Origin: Isoetes taiwanensis | Taxonomy: Eukaryota > Streptophyta > Lycopodiopsida > Isoetales > Isoetaceae | NCBI GenBank assembly: GCA_021234155.1 | Contig: JAJEKV010000111.1 | Coordinates: 688,968 to 752,967 of the forward strand | Direction of reading: 5' to 3' | Length of the DNA stretch: 64,000 bases | Part shown: positions 12,030 through 22,267 of the stretch, in pieces | How the letters are laid out: each line of letters begins with the position of its first letter | How positions within the stretch are numbered: the first letter of the stretch is position 1 | Notes under the pieces: model-generated | Told to the model about the DNA's origin: nothing | What the model saw: the letters and a program-made list of their open reading frames with translations, nothing else | Databases searched by the model: none | Program-made: the position numbers and the translations under genes

Positions 12030-14361
12030 GGATGCAAGCAAGTCTGGTCCTCTGCATTTGTGAGAAGGAAAGAATGACTATGATTGTTGATGCTCTGGCT
12101 GCCGTGAAGTCCTTTGCTAAGAATTGGGGTCGTCAGCGAGTTGCTGCTAATTGAAGGATTTTGATTGCTCTGTACCAACAATTAGTGGCTTGCAGGTCTG
12201 TTGTGCCATCAGATGCTCAGGAGGAGAAGCAGATTCTGGCCAGCATTAGACAAATGGAAGCTGAGCAAGTCCATCATGCTCGAGTTAAAGCGGGCCTGCA
12301 ATGGTTCAAAGAGGGGGATCGCTGCACAGGCTTCTTTTTTAGAGCTGCAAAAATTCGGAGACAAGTTTCTGCAATGGTGTCTCTCCAAGTTCAAGATGGG
12401 CCTCTCATCTCTGATCCTGAGCAACTTAAGTTCTTTCTGCATGGCCACTTTTCTTCCTTTTTTTGCTTCTCGTCGCCTTCCCTTCCAATCAGATTTTTAG
12501 GAGGCATTACTTGCAAAGATACATCCTATTATATCTGAGGTGCAAAGAGCTACTCTAGAAGCAGAGATTACGGTGGATCTGTAATCCTTTTTTTGAGGGC
12601 AGATGAGCAAAATTTGCAGAATGCCATTTCCTTGTTGGATTCTTTTTCCCTAGCATCTGGTATTTTTGTGGGTTGACAGAAGTGCACAACATTATGGGCA
12701 TTGGACTCTCCAGTTCCACCATGCGTAACTGCCTATCCATGAAAGATCTTTCTCCATGGTAAAGCAATTAAACTTCTTGGTATCTCTGTAGGTGTTCATA
12801 TCTCATCAGGAGATTCTTGGGAGGCAGTGATTAAGGGCTTGGAAAAGCACCTTTTCTGGTGATACACAGCTAAGCTTTCCATGGCGGGACGAATCGTTAT
12901 GGTTAAGTTAGTTTTAAGTAGCACCCATGTGTATATGGCTTCGTTCATATTGGCTCTACAGTCAAAAGTACAACTTATCGTCAAGGTTGTCAGGAATTTT
13001 ATTTGGGGGGGAACAGAGGAGGGTGCTGCTGTCAAAGTCAGTTAGGAAAAGTGCATGTTGCCAAAGCATTTTGGCGGCCTTGGGATGATCAATTTTCTTT
13101 TGCAGAGCAAGGTGATGATTTCTAAGTTTATTTGGAGAATTTTGAATAATGTGGATGAGTCCCCGGGTTTTTATCAGTCTTTGCAAATTCGCATTTCTTT
13201 TGGGTCTCCATCTGTTAGACCACTTTTCTCCTGGGCTTTGTTTTATCCACTGACCGCATATCCTAATGCGTCTCCATTTCTTAAAGGATTCCTAGTTGCA
13301 TGGGAGACTGTACAATCTCTGTTTCATTTTCACCATCTTGTGCACACTAGCACTACTGCAAGTTGTTGGTGGATTCCATTGGACGGTGGCCTCTGGTATC
13401 TTCAGTCCACCCATTGACACAGCGTCGATGGAGATCAGCATGTATATATATGATATCTGATTGGTATAATAATCAAAGGCAGCTGCTGACATGGGAAGAG
13501 TTTAGAGCTAAGTTCCTCCTTTTAAGGTGGGATCGGGCTATTTGACAGAATGTGTCTTCAGTTCTTCCTCCAATAGTGGATGACCCCTAGCCATGGGTAG
13601 TTCATGAGCGTGTCAAAGCAGATAAGTTGGTGAATTTCATGTACAAGGTCTTGCTTGCTGCGGACGTCTTGCCTCCTTCATCCAAGTGGCCTTTGGTCAT
13701 TCCTAGGGACCGGCAGAAAGCAGTATGGAAATGGGTATGGGATAAACTACTCCATCCCAAAGTATCTGTTTTAAGGTGGCAAGTCATTCATCGTTGTCTG
13801 CGCGTTAATATTCTGGTGCATAGATTTTGTCCAGAGGTACCTGCACTTTGTCTCTTATGTGCACAGAGGGACGAGACAATTGAGCATTGCTTCTTCCTAT
13901 GTAGACATGTTAGGCATGCTTGATTGTGGCTTCAAAGCCTCTTTCGTTGCAATTTGAATAGCTAGCAGGTGTTATTAGCAGTATATCCAAGTGGATGGAA
14001 AAATTTGGCAAAAAAACATTTCATTTGGCTTCTGCATGGATCATCTGGTCCATTTGAAAAAGAAAGAATCTTCTCATATTCAAGGATCTTGCTTGTTCAG
14101 ATGCACAGGTCCTTCCTGATGCCAAAGAACGAATTGTCAAAGCATTCAAGTGCTCATCAGTTGCTAATGAGGTGAAGAGCCATATTTGGGAGCACTATCT
14201 CCAGATTCACACTTACTCATGAGATTTTACTTTCTCCTCGTACTGTTTAGATGTTGTATTTGAGTGGGTGGATTTGCTCTGGTGGACATTCTCTCCACTG
14301 AGTTTTTAGTCCCCATTGTACTTTATAACTTTCTCTGAATAATAAAGGCTCAAGTCCTTAA
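12030..14361 (+). mobile_element. L1-type LINE, 5'-truncated and lacking its RT core
   Basis: Fragments of ORF2 lie in order on the plus strand. 12075-12540 holds the linker between endonuclease and reverse transcriptase (VKAGLQWFKEGDRCTGFFF). 12590-13050 holds the post-RT part (ASGIFVG; KAIKLLGISVGVHISSG; VRNFIWGGTEEGAAVK). 13627-13923 is a zf-RVT domain (WVWDKLLHPKVSVLRWQVIH, then CxxC and CFFLC). Frameshifts and stops are many. At about 12583 the frame jumps from just before the RT palm straight to the residues after the FADD motif, so the catalytic core is missing as a block. The 3' end has AATAATAAAGG and a short A run near 14350. It belongs to the same family as the element at 36146-37872. 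It cannot move on its own. Confidence 0.88.
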
Positions 14362-14664
14362 AAAATATCATTATGGATTCTTTCAGCGCATAAAGTATTA
14401 AAGAATGCGCCACTTTATCTTTTTCATGCCAATCATCCAAAAATTATACCCAAATATTATATTCGGCTCCACTATTAGCCAATGCTCCGGCATTTGTCAA
14501 TGGTTGCGCTTGAACTAGGATTTTACTAGTGACATAATTAAAAAAGCTTATTGCTTTCTAATACTAGCTCCATTTTGAGCTTCCATACAGGAAAGCTAGA
14601 TCCAGAGAAAACATAAAGCATCTTTGTTCCAGTGAGCCCACGAAAGGTAACAGCTAAGGAACTT
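14362..14664 (-). mobile_element. Copia-type 5' leader, truncated
   Basis: Read on the minus strand this follows directly after the primer-binding site of the LTR at 14678-15051, as the untranslated leader of an LTR retrotransposon would. No gag domain is recognisable before the LINE tail is reached, so only the 5' end of the element remains. Confidence 0.5.
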
Positions 14665-14677
14665 GGCTCTGATACCA
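14665..14677 (-). promoter_or_regulatory. retrotransposon primer-binding site (tRNA-iMet)
   Basis: The minus strand reads TGGTATCAGAGCC directly next to the CA end of the LTR. This is the standard plant Copia site complementary to the 3' end of initiator tRNA-Met. Confidence 0.85.
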
Positions 14678-15051
14678 TGTTAAGAATGTAAAGAAAGCAG
14701 CAAAGAGGAGCCTATGAATGCGATGCTTTGCCCATAAAACAAGATGAAACTTTATTCAATATGAGATAAATATATAGAAAAGTGTATAAGCTATATTAGG
14801 CAAAGGTTGAAAAGGCAAAGGTGCACGTCCTCCTTGTAAGGAGAATCTGAATAGTTTCTATCCAATAAAATCTAAGCAGCTCCAACAAGCTCTAAAATGG
14901 AAGGAGTTGGCTTTTGCACGCCATGCCCAAGGAAAATACCAAAAAAACAAATACTACAAATATACGTACCAATACATACATACAAGCTCAATCATAGGAT
15001 TAAGACTATCATCTCAAAGATACTATGCACGCTCTATAAATACCCCCAACA
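14678..15051 (-). mobile_element. Copia LTR (5' LTR of a minus-strand element)
   Basis: Read on the minus strand this 374-base LTR starts TGTTGGGGGTATTTATAG and ends CTTAACA, next to the primer-binding site, so it has the usual TG and CA ends. TATTTATAG and a purine/AT-rich stretch around 14755 (TTTATTCAATATGAGATAAA on the plus strand) fit promoter and polyadenylation functions. No partner LTR is in the window. Confidence 0.75.
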
Positions 15052-17035
15052 TACTCTTAGGAAAATACAACAACACAATCATATGAAAACCACAGTGAAA
15101 TGATCATATAAATATATGTTTCACGATGAACCATTTTTTGTGATATTTGATATGTGCATATTGCCTATGCTAATATTCAGACGGGCCAATGATACATTCA
15201 TGCTTCCATGTCGACTCTAGAACGCCAGCCAGTAGCCGATGTCATATGGATAGCCACCTATTGACTAATGGATTCGACATGCGGGAATTTCCCAATTCTA
15301 TACAATCGGGGCATGGAGGGGACGTCACAAGTAAGGGGCTAACATCCATTGCAGAGGCTGCAATTTTGTACTCAATTTCTTTTCTTTTCTTTTCTTTCAC
15401 TTTGCCGTCTACAAAAATACATTCTATTCTATTCTTGTCTATTGATTCAAAAATTGGATATCAGACATTTTTTGGATGACGTGGCCACCAACATGGAAAG
15501 GAGCTTTGAACTAGACTAGCCAAGAAGACAAAAGAAAAGAAATACAATTTTTAGCTAATTAGTATATCCATTAGGTCATGTTTTACGTATTGTCTAATAA
15601 TAACTATAGTTGAAGAATAGAATAGAATAGAAAAACAAAAGAAAAACAAAAGAAGAAAAACAAAAGAAGAGTATGCCTTTTACAAGTCATATCATATTCT
15701 ACCAAATTGATATGAGTTTCTTAAAAGTCAAACATTCTTTTGGTAACAAACACCAAACACGTGCATAACCAACATAAATCGGTATTCCATAGGATGTAGT
15801 ATAGCGATATTGACCTTTCTACAAATTAAATATGTTAATGTGATTGCGTCTATTTTATGACATTTGTTGTTTAAGAATATTGCCATATTAATGGTGTTCG
15901 CCCCAGCCAACGTGACGTCCACTTTAGCTATAGAACAACTAACCAATTGCTAAACTGACAAAGATACTTGGCATAACTTGATTAAATCTTCACAATTTGA
16001 AATACTATATCCGTAACCAATCTCAAATCAAAGATAGAGAGCGTGACGACACCTTCTCGGAAGAGTGCAAAAGACCACATTCCACGACCACACAACTTCC
16101 CTCTACGCTGTAGAAATCCTTTGCATCGAGTGGTGATCTTCACTTCGAATAGTTCATAATATTCCACCCAAATGACTAAGACAATATTCTTAGAATATTC
16201 TCCCACCCACCACAAGAAGCATCGAATATAGTTTAAGAATATTGCACCCAAACCACTAAGGGACGCTTCACATGTAATCATAAACGTATTCACATGTTAA
16301 GGTTTCTTGCCGGGCGGCTCAACGTCCAAGCCGTTGGACGTCAAACTGCTCCAGCAGTTCCCGATCGACCGGCTGCTACGTCAAGAAAGACGTCTTGACC
16401 TCCGTTTCTAGTGATTTTCTTTCTTCGCCTTCAGCAATAGGTAAATCTTGAAGCAATCCGTAAAACCCCGATGAAGCAATCTTGAAGCAATCCGGTAGCA
16501 ATGGAGAACAGAATTGAGCGATGTGAGTGATGGGGACGTCCAGCATGTGAACGCCCCAAAATTTTTTCCAGAAACATTGACATTTGGGGCCGCCGGAGAC
16601 GTTACATGTGAGGCGTCCCTAAGACAACCCACCACAACAAACAGAAGGGGAAGTTAAGAAAAAAAATGGGGAAGCATTTTACATGGAAAAAAGAAAGTTG
16701 AGGCCGAGTGCATGAGATAGACATACAACAAGAATGAGTCTTGTTCTTCCAAACATGCCACCTCATCGAGATCTACTCATATTTAAAAGGAGGAAAAGTA
16801 GTAAGGAGTTGGAAAGAAACAACAAAATATACCATCGAGGGGAAGAAATTTCCTGTGAAATTATTCAAAATTATGTGTAGGCCACATGCACTTGCAACAA
16901 CATTGTGGATGCTTCGTCTTTGGTTCGAAGGAGGTGGGAAGCTCACACTAACATGGGGTGGCGAAAAGTCAAATTTTTAGTATGTGCAGTTCACATATTC
17001 CTTAGAATCTCATTGTCTCCAATCTCCTCCTGCTT
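15052..17035. other. no gene seen
   Basis: Holds TTTTC and GAATA/AAACAAAAG short repeats (15378-15400, 15610-15670) and many short frames on both strands. No domain, RNA gene or terminal repeat is recognised. Confidence 0.4.
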
Positions 17036-17180
17036 TTGGATTGCATGTGGCCTACATACAAGGTGAAGTATGATTAGAGAATGAGGTATACGTATATTGC
17101 ATGTGGCCTACAACGTATGATTAGAGAATGAGACTATACATATATATTGCATGTGGCCTATACACTATGCAGAATGATGT
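17036..17180. repeat. minisatellite, three copies of about 60 bases
   Basis: ATTGCATGTGGCCTA recurs at about 17040, 17097 and 17147, with TATGATTAGAGAATGAG between copies 1-2 and 2-3. A reverse-complement relic of the same motif (TAGGCCACATGCA) lies at 16878. Confidence 0.85.
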
Positions 17181-17413
17181 TATACGTATGACATGGCTCG
17201 AAATTGGGGGGCATGGCTCGAGATTACGGGTTTTTTTTGCCGAGAATTTGGGGTTAAAGTTAGGTTTTTAAAGCTGATGTCGAATAATTTTTGGTCAAAA
17301 TTTTGTAAAACATTGGTTAAATCTAGTAATTAGGGGACTTTCTCTTGAAAATCCGGTAAATACTAATAAAACAAAGGATTGTGCTGGTTTAAGAATTGAA
17401 TTGAATAGAATAA

Positions 17414-17620
17414 GGCTACGTTCCCATGCGCCTCTGACCGGACTCAAGATTCAAAGGCAAGTAACCGGAGAGTTCAGAAATCCCCCTCCATTTCTGAAAA
17501 ATCGAAGCCAGCCTTGGAAGTTGACCTCAAATTTTGAAGTTAAATCTGAACATGGGAACTGGCTCGACTTCACCTTGACAAGAAATTTCGAAGTCCGGTT
17601 GTTTCCATGGGAACGTAGCC
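17414..17620. mobile_element. MITE, PIF/Harbinger (Tourist)-like
   Basis: The 207-base element starts GGCTACGTTCCCATG and ends CATGGGAACGTAGCC, a perfect 15-base inverted repeat. It is flanked on both sides by TAA (17411-17413 and 17621-17623). A 3-base TWA target duplication is the hallmark of the PIF/Harbinger superfamily. It has no coding capacity. A diverged relative of almost the same length lies at 47337-47538. Confidence 0.88.
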
Positions 17621-17623
17621 TAA

Positions 17624-18194
17624 GTTTAAACAAAATCTAAATTCGAGGCCTACGAAAAAACTAGCCGCCATGTGCCACAGGTTCAAAGGTTGTAAAGCCC
17701 CCCATGGAACAGGGAGCATTGTAAGCCACTAATTGGAGGCCGTTATTATTGATGTCCCTGAATGTCCGAATATATAACAACTGAGTGGCCCATAAATTTT
17801 TTTGGATTTAGGTGGCCACAAAAGTTTGGGCCAGAGGGCCGAATTAATTTGTTCGCCGGAGGGGCCGTTCCCCACGTTGCTAATAATTAAACGTGTCGGA
17901 CCTTTTCTAAAGCCTTTTCGCCGCTGGCTATGGTGGTTAGGGTAACGATCCCTTTGCCTTATACTCTGTTTTTTTGTTTTTCTTTCGCCTCTACAGATTC
18001 TGCCGTAGTCGGGCCGCACGCCTTTGCATACTTAAGCTCTGGAGCGGAAGCAGCGCCGAAGACGAACCTCCTTCTTTCTCATCCCTTTGGATCCGCCATG
18101 CCGGATTGCTCCGACAAATTTTTGCGCGTAACCAGGCGCGTACAGAATTTCTTTATCTTTGTTTCTTTGCCCCGATCCTTTTTTCTTGCCTAAC
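17624..18194 (+). promoter_or_regulatory. upstream region and 5' UTR of the F-box gene
   Basis: Non-coding region between the MITE and the F-box start. From about 17900 it becomes pyrimidine-rich (TCTGTTTTTTTGTTTTTCTTTC), a usual trait of plant 5' leaders. No clear TATA box is assigned. Confidence 0.4.
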
Positions 18195-19601
18195 ATGCCT
18201 TGTAAGAAGGATTTGTCTCGTGATTCTGGCTATGGCAGCCGTAAAAGGGCCCGATTTATTGATACGGAGCTTCGTTTGGGGCTGCCTGGAGGTTCTTTTT
18301 TTGGTTCTTTTGCTTTGACACAGAGATCTGGTTTTTTTAGCGATCAAGGGCTCGATTCCGGTCAGAATCTTGCTAATTTGTGGCGAAATTTGCCGCAAGA
18401 TGTGATGGATATGATTCTTGCAAGATTGTCTGTGGAAGAATTGGCCAAGCTTCGCTGTGTATCGAAAGAATGGAGGAATTTTGTTTATTCTTCAGGAATC
18501 TCCGCTTGTAGGCGAGAGCTTGGAATTAATGGATCAGAGTGGATTATAGTCTTGTTCGATAGCACGGCAGCGCTTAATTCCAGCACAAAGAGCGCTTCTG
18601 TGGATTATCATAATTGGCTTATAGCATATACGCCGGATACTTGCACGAATTCGCACTGGCGTACCTTGGACTTGGATTTTCTTCCCATTTGTGCCGCCAG
18701 AAAGAAACGTGTGAATCAATCTCAAAAATCCGAGCCAAAATCCGAGCAATTGTCAACATCTTGCGCTTCTTACCGCTTCAAAGCTGCTGCCGGAGAGCTT
18801 CTTTGCCTTCAAAACTCAAAATTGGATCTAGTTATATGCAATCCCTTTTCCAGGACATATAAAGTGTTGCCCAAGAAAAGTGTGCAGAACTGGTCTTCAA
18901 TTGCAATGTTCGATGACAATGCAAGCAGCAGATTCGCGATCTTTACTTGGAAGGCACAATTTGCAAAGCTTTCTGTATATAATTCTTGCACGGAATCATC
19001 GATGATTATCCCTACCAATACAGAGGAGCATAATACGCTTTCTGAATCGAAAAAAATCCTTGCTGTATCATGCAAGGGATGTATGTTGTTTGTTGCGCAT
19101 TACAGAGACAGGCGAACACCGAAAGTCTGCATTTACAATGTGGCCAAATCTGATTGGGATAAATGTATCCTGGATTGCCCAGTTTCAGAAATCGAGGCAG
19201 TGGTGAATTGTAAAGAAAGGCTTTTCATGGTAGCAAAGGGGAATGCCAGAAGCAGAAGAATTATATGGGAATTGGATCTGGAAAGCAAGAAATGGATTGA
19301 GCACACTTCATTTTTCTGTCCTGGCGCACAAGTAAAGTGCACGGCGATAAAAAACTGCATCTACGTCTTCAGCAAACTGGCAAATCAGCTAATTGTTTAT
19401 GATATTCTGAATCATTCATGGACCAGTACAATATGGCCGGATTACGGAGGACTGTGTGCGCAGGCCCTGGCAAATGCTTGTGGTTTGGGTTCTGGGCCAG
19501 GATCAAGCTCCTTATATGCGTTAAAAGGGATTAGAAATCTGCAGCAGGGATCAGAGATCCGAAGAAGCAACTGGGTTTGGATAAGATTGGGTCCGACATA
19601 G
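18195..19601 (+). CDS. F-box/kelch-like protein with N-terminal Aux/IAA-type EAR motif
   Basis: A 468-residue single-exon gene. The F-box (about residues 62-100, LWRNLPQDVMDMILARL, then LRCVSKEWRNF) binds SKP1 in SCF ubiquitin ligases. The rest has repeated strands typical of F-box-associated beta-propellers (LLCLQ...LVICNPFSRTYKVLP), a likely substrate-binding part. Ahead of the F-box lies a basic stretch RKRAR (16-20), a possible nuclear signal, and then DTELRLGLPGG (23-33). That string is the domain I repression motif of Aux/IAA proteins (LxLxL), which recruits TOPLESS co-repressors. I know of no F-box family with it. The start is the ATG at 18195; an in-frame extension upstream would need a TTG start. 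Possible polyadenylation signal AATAAA at 19803. The frame is intact, so the gene is probably functional. Substrate unknown. Confidence 0.85.
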   Translation: MPCKKDLSRDSGYGSRKRARFIDTELRLGLPGGSFFGSFALTQRSGFFSDQGLDSGQNLANLWRNLPQDVMDMILARLSVEELAKLRCVSKEWRNFVYSSGISACRRELGINGSEWIIVLFDSTAALNSSTKSASVDYHNWLIAYTPDTCTNSHWRTLDLDFLPICAARKKRVNQSQKSEPKSEQLSTSCASYRFKAAAGELLCLQNSKLDLVICNPFSRTYKVLPKKSVQNWSSIAMFDDNASSRFAIFTWKAQFAKLSVYNSCTESSMIIPTNTEEHNTLSESKKILAVSCKGCMLFVAHYRDRRTPKVCIYNVAKSDWDKCILDCPVSEIEAVVNCKERLFMVAKGNARSRRIIWELDLESKKWIEHTSFFCPGAQVKCTAIKNCIYVFSKLANQLIVYDILNHSWTSTIWPDYGGLCAQALANACGLGSGPGSSSLYALKGIRNLQQGSEIRRSNWVWIRLGPT

Positions 19602-19770
19602 CGGATTTAGGGCCAGTTCTTTTTGGTCGGGATGATTTGTGGCGCTGTAAATTCTCAGAAATTTCAGGTCTATTCTTTTTCCTCGTGTTGTTTTCTTTCT
19701 GCATTTTGATTGCCACGGCAGAGATTCTGGTGCTGACGTGGAGGCGGCTGATTGGAAGGTGTTCAAAAAG

Positions 19771-19909
19771 AGAGTTTTAGAGGCATTTGTTTTTGCAATG
19801 TCAATAAATAAATACTATTTCTTTGGCTTAACCTTTAAAGGAGAGTTTTAGAGGCATTTTTTTTTGTGATGTCAATAAATAAATATTATTTGTTTGGCTT
19901 AACCTTTAC
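19771..19909. repeat. tandem duplication, 71-base period
   Basis: GAGAGTTTTAGAGGCATTT, AATGTCAATAAATAAATA and TTGGCTTAACCTTTA occur twice in order. It lies in the probable 3' UTR or terminator of the F-box gene and so doubles its AATAAA signals. Confidence 0.9.
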
Positions 19910-20610
19910 ACTCAACTATTCTGCAGCTGGCCTTGCACGCCCCATGTTCTCATTTGATGGGTTATTTCTACGCGCCAAAACACTTCGGCCTGGCATGCAT
20001 GTTGGTCTAGATGTTGTTGCACGTTACTGCTCAGCACCATCTGTTGATTGGAACCCTTCACTATAGCTCTTTTGTTTGCTTTCCTCCCATCTGATTGTAA
20101 CCCATGCTATCTTTCTATCACTTGTTCTGATATTTATGGTTGTTTGCATTGATAGGACAAAGTATATGATTCGAATGGAGTTTTTAACTGTGTGATTAGT
20201 GGTGGTTGGCAGTTTGGATTAGTGGTGGTTGGAAGTGGAAGCTTGTGGATGTGTCATGACGTTTTGAGTGCAGTTAAAGAAGGACAATTTCCTTCCAATG
20301 GCATCTTCTTGTTGTCTCTTGTGTCATTATCTCTACATAGAATGAGTGCAGTCTCCATCATGTTTTAATGTCATGACATGACTTCTTGTTCCCTTTTTGT
20401 TCCTTGGATGTTTATGTTTGAATTGTCCTTACAAATAATAGTTATTTACTTTTAAAGTGATTGAATTTCGTTTGTACTATGCATTTGGCTTGAGAAGTAT
20501 ACTCAAAAGTCTTGCTTTAAGTTATATGATGTATGTGATGTTATTTTTCCAATCTTGAAATGGTTAGGTTATTGCTATGTGCTAAACATAGTGCAACATA
20601 GATTACTCAA
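19910..20610. other. no gene seen
   Basis: T-rich sequence with a small doubled GATTAGTGGTGGTTGG at about 20196 and 20219. No coding or RNA feature. Confidence 0.45.
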
Positions 20611-20885
20611 CATTTAGACTTATATTTTGGAGTGCTTATAAGATATAAAGGAGAATGGGATTAAAACTTGACTTATTTATATAGGTATCTCTATTCATGT
20701 AGGTGTAGGTAGTAAGCTAATTTGCTCTTCTTCAAACTCTTCAGATAGATTAGTATACATTTAGACTTATATTTTGCAGTGCTTAAGATATAAAGGAGAA
20801 TGGGATTAAAACTTGACTTATATAGGTATCTCTATTCAAGTGGGTGTAGGTAGTAAGCTAATTTGCTCTTCTTCAAACTCTTCAG
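20611..20885. repeat. tandem duplication, 147-base period
   Basis: CATTTAGACTTATATTTTG through CTTCAAACTCTTCAGA occurs at 20611-20746 and again from 20758. The copies differ by a few substitutions and two short deletions. Confidence 0.92.
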
Positions 20886-21493
20886 ACATACGGAGCATTC
20901 CATATGACTTTTTCCTACCCTAGAATTAGGCTCCGCGATAGTTATCAACCTATTGGACTCGATACATCATAGCATCAATATGCCTGCCTCCATGTAAATG
21001 ATCGAGCACAAGTCATGGCCTTACTACAAGTTTGCACTGCACACCCAATCGAGCGCAAATCATGGCTTTAGAACTTTGGGTATAAGTCATGGCCTTACAA
21101 TATTGAACTAACAAAACATTCTTGCTACTTCAAAGATTGCACACTGTCGAGCATAAATCATGGCCTTACAACTTTGCAATCATGGATACTCCTAAAACAA
21201 TCCTACCATTGTGCCATACAATATGCCCAAAGCCTATCCCATCCTCAACCCAAAAAATGCCTAGGGTGGCTTTTCAAGCAACCCAAAGAGGAACGAAGAC
21301 AATATTGAGCAATATAGAAGAGTATATACTATGACATTTCAAGAGCTTACAATAAAGGAATACCAAAATGGGTTATTTAAACAATGTTCGGCATAGATTA
21401 TATCAAACTATATAAAGACATTTCAAGAGTCTTCAAAGGGATACCAAAATGGTTTATTAAATTTGCTTAATCATGGTATGGACAAACTCCCTT
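20886..21493. other. no gene seen
   Basis: Contains a phrase recurring three or four times, ATCATGGCCTTACAA with GAGCA/CACAAGTCATGG variants (about 21001-21175), a degenerate short-period array. Nothing else is recognised. Confidence 0.45.
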
Positions 21494-21537
21494 GCTTTCT
21501 CTCTCTCTCTCTCCCCCCCCCCCCCCTTTTTTTTTTC
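21494..21537. repeat. microsatellite: (TC)n, then C and T runs
   Basis: CT dinucleotides pass into about 14 C and then about 10 T. Length is prone to sequencing error. Confidence 0.9.
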
Positions 21538-21793
21538 GCTTTAACCACTACCTTCATCTATAAGAATAGAATAGGAGATCTAGACATATTTAACTTAGAA
21601 GTTTGATTGTATCTTTCGGTTCTTTGTGCAAATCCATTCATATCATTCATTATGTGTATATTATACAAGTCCCGTGCACGTATTGCAAGAAAAGAAGTCA
21701 ATAATATAATAGTTGAGTGTCGAATAAAATTTGCATCTCTATTTTCACCTACGTGTACAAGTTTCAAGCAAGGCATATTTTGCTACCTTCGAG

Positions 21794-21904
21794 TTTTTTT
21801 TTTTTTTTTTTTTTTTTTTTCACAGCAAGGAAATCACATTCAAGGAATGTTGTAAGTCTTTAAAGCAAGGAAATCACATTCAAGGAATGTTGTAAGTCTT
21901 TATG
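21794..21904. repeat. poly-T run with adjacent 40-base tandem duplication
   Basis: A run of about 27 T (21794-21820) is followed by two nearly perfect copies of GCAAGGAAATCACATTCAAG... (from 21825 and from 21865). A T run next to a short duplication could be the reversed tail of a retroposed copy, but no body is recognised. Confidence 0.88.
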
Positions 21905-22267
21905 ATGGTTTACATCCATACTTTTTAGAACTTTATCACCACCTATATATGTTATATAGGTTGGTGTTAGGTATAATGATTATAGATGTAGTTAGAAACA
22001 AATATATACATTTCAATATAGATGTTACATGCCAGTTTAATGCTAATGAGAATCTTTGGGATGATAGAATATACATGATATCTTCAATCTGAAGCTTTAA
22101 TTAAATTTAGATCATGAAGTTGAACTTCATCCACCACATATGATGCCCTCATGTAACTAATATTTTCCAATCATAAATAATAATAGAAATGGAGCTCAAC
22201 ATTGCTGGGCATACGTTGGAGCAATAATTAAATCAATTCATGTTTTTAAAATTACAAAATGAAGAGC
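21905..22267. other. AT-rich spacer, nothing supported
   Basis: No frames, repeats or RNA signals beyond background. Confidence 0.45.

Noticed and set aside
18159-18194. Longer F-box protein starting at 18159
   Set aside because: The codon there is TTG. The first ATG in frame is 18195, and the extension is Phe/Pro-rich like a translated UTR.
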